A stretch of DNA of 22,416 nucleotides from Caldisericota bacterium (GTDB lineage Bacteria; Caldisericota; JANLFM01): positions 51,717-74,132 of the forward strand of contig JANLFM010000005.1 in the NCBI GenBank assembly GCA_024655865.1. Direction: 5' to 3'. Under the pieces are notes generated by a model. The model worked only from the letters and a program-made list of their open reading frames with translations, was not told where the DNA came from and made no database searches. Each line of letters starts with the position of its first letter. Position 1 is the first letter of the stretch. The position numbers and the translations under genes were made by a program. Of this stretch, positions 1-6,864 are shown piece after piece.

Positions 1-16
1 GGAAAAGGGGGTAACT

Positions 17-1954
17 GTGGTGCGTTGCAATAATTGCGGACAGCAGAATCCGGAGGGAAGTCGCTACTGTAACTACTGTGGCGAACCGCTTACGGCTACT
101 CTGCCCGAGAAAACTTACACAGTTAAGGTTTCAAAGAAAAAAAGAAGGAGGCAGACGCCTAAGCTTCCTCTGATTTTTGTTGGTCTTCTTATAATACTGT
201 GTGTATTGGTGTACTTGATTTACCGCATTTTCGTTCCCAGCACCCCTGAGAGCAGTCAGGAGATCGTCAGGATAAAAATTGATCCCTCATTCAAACAGCT
301 CACCACTGATGCCTCTCTAAGTTTCTCGGTGATCGGAGTCCAAAAGGATGGAAAAGAGGTAAAGCTCAAGGAGGGTATTACCTGGACGGTTGACCCCTCT
401 GACATCGGGAAAATAGAGGGAAATGGCTTGTTCAAGCCGTCCGCCCAAGGAGAAGCCGCGATCGAAGCAAAATACAAGGAGCTCACAGCAACGGCCCGAG
501 TCAAGGTAATTGAAGCCGCGAATGTGGCCAAAATCACGGTTCTCCCGGCAAACGTCACTCTGGCGGTAAACGAGGAACAGCAATTCAGAATAAAGGCAGA
601 GGACAAATCGGGAAACGAGGTCGATGTTCAAGCAAAATGGAGCGTGCTAGAGAAGGACATTGGAACCATCGACCAAAACGGCTTGTTTAAGGCCCTGAAG
701 CCCGGGAATGCCACCATTCTCGCTACATACAGTATGAACAATGCGGAGCTTTCCGCTTATGCTGGAGTGATAGTGAAGGAAGGCCCTCCTTCCCCGGTGA
801 GGAGAATAGAAATTAGCCCATCGAGCATTGAGCTGAAAAAAGGAGAGATCTATCAATTCATCTGCAAGGGCTACGATCAAAGTGATAATCCTACCACCGT
901 AACGCCAAGCTGGGAGGTAATTGGGAATGTGGGGACAATTGACGAAAACGGTAATTTTACTGCAATCGAGGAGGGACAGGCCACGATACAGGCCATTTAT
1001 AATGGCATGACCGCCACGGCCGATGTAGCCGTCTCTCAGGAAGGCCTTTCCTTTGAGCGTTATACCTTCCCGGAGGTAAACTCTTCCTTCGATTACCCCT
1101 CCAACTGGGCATTGGTGGAAAGTGAAAAATTCCTGAAGCTCACCTCTCCTACTCAAACCGATACCCTGTTCAGTTACACTTTTATTTTGGGGTACGAGGA
1201 GCTTTCTGAAGGAAAAACCTTGAGCGATTACGTGCAGGAGAACAAGGACTGGGCAAAGGGCAAGTTCCCAGATGCTACTTTCCAGGAGGAAGATAAGTTG
1301 TTCGGTGAGGCACCCGGGAAAATACTTACTCTATCTTCAGCAAAATATAAGGCCCTGATTGGCTGTAGCGTATCCAACCACTGGGGATTTTACTTTTTCG
1401 GGTACGCTCCTTTGAACAAGTTCGATCAGTATGAAGGTACATTCCGGAGAATACTGAATAGCTGGTACATTCCTTCTTCCCAAACACCTACCCCGACTCC
1501 CACTGCAGCTGGCCCTCAGACCTATACCAGCACCAACTATGGTTTTTCTTTTACTTATCCCGAAAACTGGCAGTTGGGGAATCTTCCCGGGGTTGTGGTA
1601 TACCTAACCGGTGAGATAGTGGCCAATTATCTCCCAAACATGACCGTTAAGGTAGAAGAATTAGCCACTCCCATGAGCGCTATGGAGCTAGCTCAAAAAA
1701 TTGAAAAGGAAAGGCTGAAAAATTTCTATCAGGATTATCAGAGCGTTTCCCTGGAGGATGTCTCTTTGGGAAACGCCACCGGTGTTAAGAGGATTTTCAC
1801 TTTAACCTTCCAGGGACAGCCTTTAAAGGACATCCAGTACTATGTGGTGCGTGGTAATTTAGGTTATTTAATTACCTTCGACGTAAGCCTGGATGGATTT
1901 GACCAGATCGTGGGAGTCTTCGAGCAGATTGCTTCCAGTTTTTCCTTTAGATAA
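17..1954 (+). CDS. Membrane-anchored zinc-ribbon, Ig-like (Big2) and PsbP-like domain protein
   Basis: Protein of 645 residues, not assignable to a named gene. Residues 4-21 form a zinc ribbon (C4-x2-C7, C18-x2-C21), followed by a Lys/Arg-rich stretch (39-49) and one membrane helix at about 49-73. Three repeats of roughly 80 residues follow (about 83-165, 170-254, 262-339), each with the W-x-V, G-x-I-x-x-x-G-x-F and A-x-I-x-A-x-Y pattern of bacterial Ig-like group 2 domains. Two PsbP-like domains (about 346-485 and 502-645) each open with an F-x-Y-P-x-x-W motif and are separated by a PTPTPT linker. Positive charges before the helix predict a cytoplasmic zinc ribbon and an external C-terminal part. 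Start: GTG at 17 (a second GTG is at 20), behind the purine-rich AAAAGGGGG. The frame is open to the window edge, so a longer upstream form is not excluded. The stop overlaps the next start (TAATG), suggesting co-translation with the glycan-lipid genes. Function unknown; surface binding or sensing is a guess. Confidence 0.85.
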   Translation: MVRCNNCGQQNPEGSRYCNYCGEPLTATLPEKTYTVKVSKKKRRRQTPKLPLIFVGLLIILCVLVYLIYRIFVPSTPESSQEIVRIKIDPSFKQLTTDASLSFSVIGVQKDGKEVKLKEGITWTVDPSDIGKIEGNGLFKPSAQGEAAIEAKYKELTATARVKVIEAANVAKITVLPANVTLAVNEEQQFRIKAEDKSGNEVDVQAKWSVLEKDIGTIDQNGLFKALKPGNATILATYSMNNAELSAYAGVIVKEGPPSPVRRIEISPSSIELKKGEIYQFICKGYDQSDNPTTVTPSWEVIGNVGTIDENGNFTAIEEGQATIQAIYNGMTATADVAVSQEGLSFERYTFPEVNSSFDYPSNWALVESEKFLKLTSPTQTDTLFSYTFILGYEELSEGKTLSDYVQENKDWAKGKFPDATFQEEDKLFGEAPGKILTLSSAKYKALIGCSVSNHWGFYFFGYAPLNKFDQYEGTFRRILNSWYIPSSQTPTPTPTAAGPQTYTSTNYGFSFTYPENWQLGNLPGVVVYLTGEIVANYLPNMTVKVEELATPMSAMELAQKIEKERLKNFYQDYQSVSLEDVSLGNATGVKRIFTLTFQGQPLKDIQYYVVRGNLGYLITFDVSLDGFDQIVGVFEQIASSFSFR

Positions 1955-2985
1955 TGGATAAGCTTTTTTGGGCTTTCCCGGTAGCCCTCCTGACATCCCT
2001 GGTCTTGACTCCCTTGATGCGCTGGTTAGCGATCAGGTTTAATTTTTACTATCAGCCAACTGCCACCTCAGTCAATAGGACGCCCATCCCACTTTTAGGT
2101 GGGGTCGCCATTTACTTTTCCTTCTTAATCGCTATGCTCTTTTTCGACCAACTCTCAATCAAGGATATAAGCATCCTGGTATCTGGTTCTATCCTGTTTT
2201 TAGTCGGATTGGTGGACGATGTTTTCCGGATTTCCTCAAAAGGGCAACTGTTCGGGATCTTCCTCGCCTCAAGCATCGTGGTGGGCTACGGTGTACGCAT
2301 TCAATTTTTGACAAATCCTTTCGGGACAGAGATGCTCTTGCTTGAAGCCCTGAGCATTCCAGTATCAATTTTATGGATAGCCGCTATCACCGCTTCGGTA
2401 AAGGTGATGGATGGGTTAGATGGTCTTGCCGCCGGGATTTGTTCTATCTCAGCCCTTACTCTCTTTTTTGTCGCTTGGTCCAATAATTTTCTGACTTTCG
2501 GATCCTCGACTACACTGGTGGCTATGCTGGCACTTGCCGGTTCCTGCATAGGTTTTTTGCCTTACAATTTTCATCCGGCCAGAATCTTTATGGGAGAAGC
2601 AGGTGTCATGTTCATAGGGTTTATCTTAGCCAACATGACTATTGAGGGAATGGTGAAGCGTTCATCCATCATCTCCTTGAGCATACCCATTGCAGCTTTA
2701 GGCATCCCTATTTTCAATATCCTTTTTGCTGTCATCCGCAGGAGGTTAAAGAGAAAAGACATTCTTTCCGCTGATCGTGAGCATATCCACGATGTGCTTT
2801 TAAAGAAAGGTATTCCGCACAGGAACGCGGTTCTCGTCCTTTACGCGATAAGCGTTCTCCTGGGTGTTACTTCTTTCTTCATGTCCAGAGTTTCGGCCTT
2901 AGTGACTATAATTCTCTGGATTCTCCTCGTCCTGACACTTTCCATGGGAGCCTGGAAAATTGGACTTATTAATCCAAGAGATTAA
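1954..2985 (+). CDS. WecA/TagO/MraY-family undecaprenyl-phosphate sugar-1-phosphate transferase
   Basis: Integral membrane protein of 343 residues, of the family that moves a sugar-1-phosphate (often GlcNAc-1-P) from a UDP-sugar to undecaprenyl phosphate, the first step in teichoic acid, O-antigen or other surface-glycan synthesis. Visible motifs: N41-RTPIPLLGG, the DD pair at 88-89 in LVDDVFR, D153 and D156 in MDGLDGLAAG, the FLPYNFHPARIFMG loop (201-214) and DREHIHD near 274-280. About ten hydrophobic segments span the protein, as expected. Oddities: the usual FMGD reads FMGE (E215), the Ser two residues later is Val, the usual N-rich run before MDG reads ASVK, and the HxHH-type motif ends in D280. 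So the fold is clear but activity or substrate may differ. It starts within the stop codon of the preceding gene with no Shine-Dalgarno of its own, and uppS overlaps its end. Both enzymes act on the same lipid carrier. The exact donor sugar cannot be read from the sequence. Confidence 0.88.
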   Translation: MDKLFWAFPVALLTSLVLTPLMRWLAIRFNFYYQPTATSVNRTPIPLLGGVAIYFSFLIAMLFFDQLSIKDISILVSGSILFLVGLVDDVFRISSKGQLFGIFLASSIVVGYGVRIQFLTNPFGTEMLLLEALSIPVSILWIAAITASVKVMDGLDGLAAGICSISALTLFFVAWSNNFLTFGSSTTLVAMLALAGSCIGFLPYNFHPARIFMGEAGVMFIGFILANMTIEGMVKRSSIISLSIPIAALGIPIFNILFAVIRRRLKRKDILSADREHIHDVLLKKGIPHRNAVLVLYAISVLLGVTSFFMSRVSALVTIILWILLVLTLSMGAWKIGLINPRD

Positions 2986-3703
2986 AAAAGAAGTCGCATC
3001 AGGGAAATTGCGCCTTCCCCGGCATATCGCCATCATGCTCGACGGGAACGGAAGGTGGGCAAGGCGAAGAGGGTTGCCGCGGACTGAGGGCCATAGAGCA
3101 GGAGGGGAAAACGTAAGCAGGATTGTGCGTTTCTGTGGGCTAATCGGGATTCAGTTCCTCACCTTGTTTGGTTTTTCCACCGAGAACTGGCAACGTCCCT
3201 GGGAAGAAGTGAAAAACTTGTTGAACCTTCTTGAGGAATATTTGATCACCCAACGAGAGGAGTTAAGGACCAATAATGTCCGCCTTGTAAGCTGTGGTCG
3301 CATCGAAGAAATGCCAGAAAGGATCCAGACAGCGCTTAGGGAAACTCAAGAAGCTACGGCACACTGCACCGGGTTAACTTTAAATCTGGCCATTAATTAC
3401 GGGGGTAGAGCCGAGATCGTGGACGCCTTCAGGAAAGCGCAGCAAAAAATTAAGGCGGAGGAGTTAGAGCGCGATAACTTCCATATGGAAGAAGTGAGGA
3501 AACTTCTTTACTGTCCTTTACTACCGTTTCCGGAACTGTTGATCAGGACCTCTGGAGAGCTAAGAGTGAGTAATTTCCTTCTCTGGGAAATTGACGAAAC
3601 GTATTTTTGGACCACTCCCACCCTCTGGCCAGATTTCTCTCCATCCGAATTGAAAGAAGCTTTAGTGGATTATAGCCTCTCTCTCCCTGCCGGGTCCCAA
3701 TAG
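2960..3703 (+). CDS. uppS: Isoprenyl (undecaprenyl) diphosphate synthase, cis-prenyltransferase
   Basis: Condenses isopentenyl diphosphate units onto farnesyl diphosphate to make the C55 carrier lipid for peptidoglycan and other surface polymers. The protein is 247 residues, usual for the family. Key motifs: MLDGNGRWA with the Mg/diphosphate-binding Asp, FSTENWQRPWEEV (catalytic Asn/Arg region), LLIRTSGELRVSNFLLW (substrate-binding Arg residues) and the Glu of IDETYF before LWPDF. Start: TTG at 2960, chosen because it gives the normal N-terminal arm of about 26 residues before MLDGNG; a GGGAG lies 9 bases upstream. The only ATG would start inside the DGNGR motif. The usual DPD-type residues before LLIRTSGE read PFPE. 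It overlaps the upstream transferase by 26 bases, implying an operon, and its last 42 bases overlap the convergent anti-sigma gene. Stop codon TAG. Confidence 0.93.
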   Translation: MDLLIQEIKKEVASGKLRLPRHIAIMLDGNGRWARRRGLPRTEGHRAGGENVSRIVRFCGLIGIQFLTLFGFSTENWQRPWEEVKNLLNLLEEYLITQREELRTNNVRLVSCGRIEEMPERIQTALRETQEATAHCTGLTLNLAINYGGRAEIVDAFRKAQQKIKAEELERDNFHMEEVRKLLYCPLLPFPELLIRTSGELRVSNFLLWEIDETYFWTTPTLWPDFSPSELKEALVDYSLSLPAGSQ

Positions 3704-4921
3704 CAACATTGCGAAAAGTATCAAGGGCAGAAAATAAATAACGGCCTTGCTTAAAAAAATTGCCAGAACGAGCAGGGCTGTATCCGCTTGACTGGAAAAG
3801 TAAAAAATCTGAAGGGCGTTCGCCTGTCCCCAATCCAGATTCTCTAAAAAATTGGGAATCTTCGCGGGTTCTGCCGCCAGAAAAAAGCCCGTCCTCAATA
3901 CGCTATCCTTTTGTTCCGGAGAAACGAAAATTCGATGATATTGGGGGGTGGATTCCTCCGCTAAGGCATTTACGGCAAATATGCGCTCAGCAGGGTTTCC
4001 CAAATAAAGGTAAGTGCTACCCTGAGGCGTAAGAAAGCCCGGCAGGATCATAAAAATGAAGAGGAAAAAGCAAAAGAGATAGGCCAAAAACCTTTTTTTA
4101 AGCCAAGCATAAAGAGCAAGAAACAAAAAGGTCAAAAACAAAGGCACAAGAAGCCAACCTGAGAGGTTTTTTCTCATCTCCGTTGCCCAGGCCCTAAGAA
4201 AGAGGCTTGTTTCTTTTTCTGCGCTTGGGTTCTCTTCTTCAAGAATTAGTAAGTAGTTGCCCTGAGGAAGAGAATAGGAGGAGCTGATAGGTGTATATAT
4301 TTTGAGCTCATCTGAAGCTTTTACGGAATTTAAGGCGGACTCAAAAGACTGATCGGCATAAACATAAATTCTCGTTGTGCCCTCAACTACAAAATCTTTG
4401 CCCAAGCTCTCATATAGAGAAGATAGCTCTTCCTTCGGAGCCTTAAGATAAAATCCTCCTTGATACGAGAAAAGTAGGTTATATTCAGAGCTAACTTTTT
4501 CCCCCTCCTGATCGGTCATTTTTTGGGGAGCAGGGAGAGATTCCCTCCCCGCCTGGAAAGTCAGAGGGCTGGGGGGTAAGGCAGGAGCCTGGGGTTGAGT
4601 CAAGGTAGTTAAAATCAAGGCTACAAGACAAATAACCGCCAGGGAGATGGAATAAGCCAATTTCCAAAGGGTGAATTTTTTCCGTCTTCCAACCTCCCAT
4701 TTGCCCTCAATTTTCCCAATTATCCTTGCTTTCTCCTCGGGAGTAGGCAAGGTAAGGGAAACGTTCTTCACTTCAGAAAAGCTTTTTCGGAGCGAGTCCA
4801 GTGTTTCAAGTTTAGCCTGACAAGAAGAGCATGTCTTCAAGTGCTCCTCGAATTCCCTGGATTCCTGAGGGTTTAAAAGTTCATTATGATAATCCCAGAT
4901 TAAATGGCAAATCTTTTTCAT
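3662..4921 (-). CDS. Zinc-binding (zf-HC2) anti-sigma factor, large multi-pass membrane protein
   Basis: Probable partner of the ECF sigma factor encoded immediately upstream. The N-terminus has the ZAS pattern H27-x3-C31-x2-C34 plus C5 (SREFEEHLKTCSSC), typical of anti-sigma factors that clamp an ECF sigma in the cytoplasm. Helix 1 is at about 86-108. A probable external segment runs from 109 to 254 with no recognised domain. Further helices lie at about 255-275, 278-296 and 380-408, with another probable loop from 297 to 379. At 419 residues and about four helices it is much larger than common one-helix anti-sigma factors. Start: ATG at 4921, one base after the sigma TGA and preceded by AAAAGGA, so translation is probably coupled. 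An upstream in-frame ATG at 4972 would sit inside the sigma gene and delay the zinc motif. It may sense envelope state, but the signal is unknown. Its end overlaps uppS tail to tail by 42 bases. Confidence 0.8.
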   Translation of the reverse strand: MKKICHLIWDYHNELLNPQESREFEEHLKTCSSCQAKLETLDSLRKSFSEVKNVSLTLPTPEEKARIIGKIEGKWEVGRRKKFTLWKLAYSISLAVICLVALILTTLTQPQAPALPPSPLTFQAGRESLPAPQKMTDQEGEKVSSEYNLLFSYQGGFYLKAPKEELSSLYESLGKDFVVEGTTRIYVYADQSFESALNSVKASDELKIYTPISSSYSLPQGNYLLILEEENPSAEKETSLFLRAWATEMRKNLSGWLLVPLFLTFLFLALYAWLKKRFLAYLFCFFLFIFMILPGFLTPQGSTYLYLGNPAERIFAVNALAEESTPQYHRIFVSPEQKDSVLRTGFFLAAEPAKIPNFLENLDWGQANALQIFYFSSQADTALLVLAIFLSKAVIYFLPLILFAMLLLGPGREREAIIH

Positions 4922-4922
4922 T

Positions 4923-5516
4923 TCAATCCTTTTGACGCAAAAGTATGGCTTTGAGTTCCTCGTCCTCCTCAATGATTCTTAGGGCTTCTTTCTTTGCACG
5001 GTTAATCATGGACTTCACTGTTCCCAGGGCGCAGCGCAATTTTAAAGCAATATCCTCATATGATAGTCCTTCTACTTCTCTCATAATTAAAACAATACGC
5101 GATCTGGGTTTTAATCTATCAAGCAAAGCGTTAAGGGCCTTGCTTTTTTCCTCGTAAAAGAGGTTGGAAAGGGCAATTTCTTCGGCATTTTGAGAGTCCC
5201 TTTCCGCATGGGGATTACTTTCCTCAAAGAAGGGAACTGGAGTTCTTCTCCGCCTTAAGAAATCCAGGCAAACATTTGTAGCAATTCGGTAAAGCCATGT
5301 CTCGAGCTGGGATTCGCCTTTAAAAGTGGAGAATTTGCTCACAGCTCGGTACATTGTTTCCGCCACAGCCTCTTCAGCCTCATCCTTATTGAGAAGGATT
5401 CGGTAACAAACCCGATACAGGTAATTTATTCTGGAGTAGAGAATGTCTCCCAGTTCCTGCCCCGGGGAAACCTCTTTAAGGTCTATGTTTTCCTTTCTTT
5501 TATGAGCCTCTCTCAC
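4923..5516 (-). CDS. RNA polymerase ECF-type sigma-70 family sigma factor
   Basis: A 197-residue two-domain sigma factor that would direct RNA polymerase to a dedicated set of stress promoters. Region 2 spans about residues 26-92 (CYRILLNKDEAEEAVAETMY, then WLYRIATNVCLDFLRRRR). Region 4 spans about 123-180, with the helix-turn-helix GLSYEDIALKLRCALGTVKS. There is no sigma region 1, region 3 or extra C-terminal domain, which fits the ECF class. The start is uncertain: GTG at 5516 is the only usual start codon downstream of the in-frame TAG at 5544-5546, but an AAGG abuts it with almost no spacing. The anti-sigma gene follows after one base. The start lies beside the divergent tRNA-Leu promoter, so this gene's own promoter must lie within or beyond the tRNA gene. 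Such genes are often autoregulated, but I could not identify an ECF-type promoter here. Confidence 0.9.
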   Translation of the reverse strand: MREAHKRKENIDLKEVSPGQELGDILYSRINYLYRVCYRILLNKDEAEEAVAETMYRAVSKFSTFKGESQLETWLYRIATNVCLDFLRRRRTPVPFFEESNPHAERDSQNAEEIALSNLFYEEKSKALNALLDRLKPRSRIVLIMREVEGLSYEDIALKLRCALGTVKSMINRAKKEALRIIEEDEELKAILLRQKD

Positions 5517-5517
5517 C

Positions 5518-5545
5518 TTGACACTCTGGGCGCTGTTTGTATACT
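5518..5545 (+). promoter_or_regulatory. Near-consensus sigma-70 promoter of tRNA-Leu(CAA)
   Basis: A perfect -35 TTGACA (5518-5523), a 16-base spacer and -10 TATACT (5540-5545) place the transcription start at about 5552, four bases before the mature tRNA 5' end. The -35 box begins two bases beyond the GTG of the divergent ECF sigma gene, so RNA polymerase bound here could affect that gene's translation-start region. Confidence 0.8.
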
Positions 5546-5555
5546 AAATTTCAAA

Positions 5556-5644
5556 GCCGAAGTGGCGGAACTGGCAGACGCACGGGTCTCAAAAACCCGC
5601 GAGGTTAACTCCTCATGTGGGTTCGACTCCCACCTTCGGCACCA
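5556..5644 (+). tRNA. tRNA-Leu, anticodon CAA (reads TTG)
   Basis: An 89-base cloverleaf including an encoded CCA tail (5642-5644). The acceptor stem GCCGAAG/CTTCGGC pairs completely. The anticodon stem CGGGT/ACCCG encloses loop CTCAAAA, giving anticodon CAA. The long variable arm (GAGGTTAACTCCTC) is the class II feature expected of tRNA-Leu. The T stem GTGGG/CCCAC encloses TTCGACT. Its own promoter lies directly upstream, and no clear intrinsic terminator follows. Confidence 0.97.
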
Positions 5645-5804
5645 ATTGCCACACAGCCCTGGCCTTGCACATTTTAACATCCGAAGAAACTTCTCACAAA
5701 ATATTGTTTCCCCCTTTGATAGCGTTTGTTTCAGTTTGAGAGTTCATAGGGTTGAAAGGCTTCGTCAAAGCTTTAAAGATAGGTAAAGAGTTCGCCCCCG
5801 GCTA
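5645..5804. other. Intergenic stretch between tRNA-Leu(CAA) and rpe
   Basis: These 160 bases separate the plus-strand tRNA from the 3' end of minus-strand rpe. No supported ORF and no hairpin followed by a T run is visible. The only candidate signal is a possible minus-strand promoter, listed separately. Confidence 0.6.
5671..5699 (-). promoter_or_regulatory. Possible promoter for the ECF sigma/anti-sigma genes
   Basis: On the minus strand, TTGTGA (5699-5694), a 17-base spacer and TAAAAT (5676-5671) resemble a sigma-70 promoter. A transcript from here would run antisense through the whole tRNA-Leu before reaching the sigma start at 5516, giving a leader of about 150 bases. It is supported only by sequence match and position. 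Confidence 0.3.
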
Positions 5805-6482
5805 TTAAACGTCATTAGAGACTGAATTGGTGTAAAAAGATGGATTCATGAGGCGCAAAAGGGCTTCTTCCGGATCAGGGTGCCCAAAAATTCCTGCTCC
5901 CAAAACAAGAATATTTGCCCCATAGGAAGCAATTAGAGGGGCGTTCATTAAATTAATCCCTCCATCAATCTCTAACTCGCAGTCTAAATTGAAGGAGGAA
6001 ATCTTCTGCTTGGCTTCTCTTATTTTACCTTCCATTTGAGGAAGAAACTTCTGACCCGCAAATCCGGGATTCACGGTCATCAAAAGCAAAAAGTCGAATT
6101 CCCCCCAAAGGTACTCCAGAAAACTCAAGGGAGTGGCGGGATTTAAAACTATTCCGGCTTTTCCCTGCTCACGAATTTTGGAAAGCAACCTCTGAGGGTG
6201 AGACGTTGCTTCAAGGTGGAAACTAAGATATTCCACCCCTAATTCCAGAAACTGCTGGCAAAAAAACTCCGGATTCTTCACCATTAGATGCACATCGAGA
6301 GGTATTTTGGTTTTCCTTTTGATCTGTCGAACAAAGTCCAGGCCAAAAGTAATATTAGGAACGAAGTGCCCATCCATGACATCAACGTGAATCAGGTGCA
6401 CCCCTACCCTATTAAGCATCTCGAGGGTTCTGCCCAGCTCACAGAGGTCACTAGCCAGAATTGAAGGCGCAATTTTAACCAT
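5805..6482 (-). CDS. rpe: Ribulose-phosphate 3-epimerase
   Basis: Interconverts ribulose 5-phosphate and xylulose 5-phosphate in the pentose phosphate or Calvin pathways; a cytoplasmic TIM barrel. The 225 residues match family length. Visible motifs: N-terminal IAPSILASD, HVDVMDGHFVPNITFG with metal ligand His and catalytic Asp, DVHLMV, FHLEA, MTVNPGFAGQKF and the second catalytic Asp in EIDGGIN. The late phosphate-binding loop usually read as VAGSAIF is VLGAGIF here, a small change unlikely to abolish activity. The ATG at 6482 gives the exact family N-terminus. No Shine-Dalgarno precedes it; instead a TATAAT box lies only 10 bases upstream, so the mRNA is probably leaderless or nearly so. 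The gene is divergent from trxA-trxB and stands alone. Confidence 0.96.
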   Translation of the reverse strand: MVKIAPSILASDLCELGRTLEMLNRVGVHLIHVDVMDGHFVPNITFGLDFVRQIKRKTKIPLDVHLMVKNPEFFCQQFLELGVEYLSFHLEATSHPQRLLSKIREQGKAGIVLNPATPLSFLEYLWGEFDFLLLMTVNPGFAGQKFLPQMEGKIREAKQKISSFNLDCELEIDGGINLMNAPLIASYGANILVLGAGIFGHPDPEEALLRLMNPSFYTNSVSNDV

Positions 6483-6491
6483 TATGTTTAA

Positions 6492-6500
6492 ATTATATCA
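6492..6500 (-). promoter_or_regulatory. Extended -10 promoter of rpe with almost no leader
   Basis: The minus strand reads TG-A-TATAAT (6500-6492). TTACCA lies 17 bases further upstream (6520-6515) as a partial -35. Transcription would start near 6485, only about 3 bases before the rpe ATG, leaving no room for a ribosome-binding site. Confidence 0.55.
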
Positions 6501-6514
6501 GTGATCCCAAAAAA

Positions 6515-6523
6515 TGGTAAAAT
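6515..6523 (+). promoter_or_regulatory. Candidate extended -10 promoter of trxA-trxB
   Basis: TG-G-TAAAAT on the plus strand, placing the start near 6530 and the trxA Shine-Dalgarno just inside the transcript. No good -35 is seen; the upstream part of this promoter would overlap the divergent rpe promoter. Confidence 0.4.
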
Positions 6524-6535
6524 CCACACGAGAAC

Positions 6536-6542
6536 AGGAGGT
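6536..6542 (+). promoter_or_regulatory. Strong Shine-Dalgarno that fixes the trxA start
   Basis: AGGAGGT lies four bases before the ATG at 6547. It argues against the in-frame ATG at 6514, which would add 11 residues not typical of thioredoxins. Confidence 0.85.
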
Positions 6543-6546
6543 ACTT

Positions 6547-6864
6547 ATGAGCAAGATAAGAGAGATTTCCGCCGAGGAGTTTCAATCAGAGGTTCTGGAG
6601 TCCAAGATCCCGGTGCTCGTGGACTTCTGGGCACCTTGGTGCGCCCCCTGTAGGATGCAGGCTCCTGTCCTGGAAAAACTGGCACTGGAATTGGAGGGCA
6701 AACTGAAGATTGTTAAGGTTAATACTGATGAGAACCCTGAATTGGCAGCCATGTACCAGATTATGAGTATCCCGAATATGCTCTTTTTCAAATCCGGAAA
6801 ATTAGAGGCACAGATGGTCGGTTATCATTCAGAGAAAGAGCTTAAAGCAAAGTTGGGAATATAA
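6547..6864 (+). CDS. trxA: Thioredoxin with WCAPC active site
   Basis: Small cytoplasmic dithiol oxidoreductase, 105 residues, the usual thioredoxin length. The N-terminal FWAPWCAPC places the redox cysteines at C32 and C35. The cis-proline loop reads SIPNMLFF, and [16 protein letters not shown] and the C-terminal [12 protein letters not shown] are standard. The middle residue of the WCGPC box is Ala instead of Gly (A33), which may shift redox potential or partner choice. Start ATG 6547 is set by AGGAGGT. The trxB start codon follows the stop directly, so thioredoxin and its reductase form a two-gene operon. Paralogues with variant CxxC boxes exist, so it need not be the main cellular thioredoxin, although pairing with trxB favours a core role. 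Confidence 0.95.
   Translation: MSKIREISAEEFQSEVLESKIPVLVDFWAPWCAPCRMQAPVLEKLALELEGKLKIVKVNTDENPELAAMYQIMSIPNMLFFKSGKLEAQMVGYHSEKELKAKLGI

Noticed and set aside
647-1156. Long minus-strand ORF of 169 codons
   Set aside because: It lies wholly antisense to the Ig/PsbP-domain gene, has no recognisable domain and no ribosome-binding site; a shadow of biased codon use.
5754-5773. Imperfect hairpin AAAGGCTT/AAAGCTTT as terminator of tRNA-Leu or rpe
   Set aside because: It has a bulged short stem and no T run on either strand.
5502-5786. Plus-strand ORF of 94 codons across the tRNA-Leu
   Set aside because: It runs through the tRNA gene and its promoter, and its product resembles nothing; tRNA genes commonly create such ORFs.
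6680-6695. Sigma-54-like TGGCAC-N5-TTGGA site
   Set aside because: It lies inside trxA, lacks the critical GC of the -12 element and has no activator site; probably chance.
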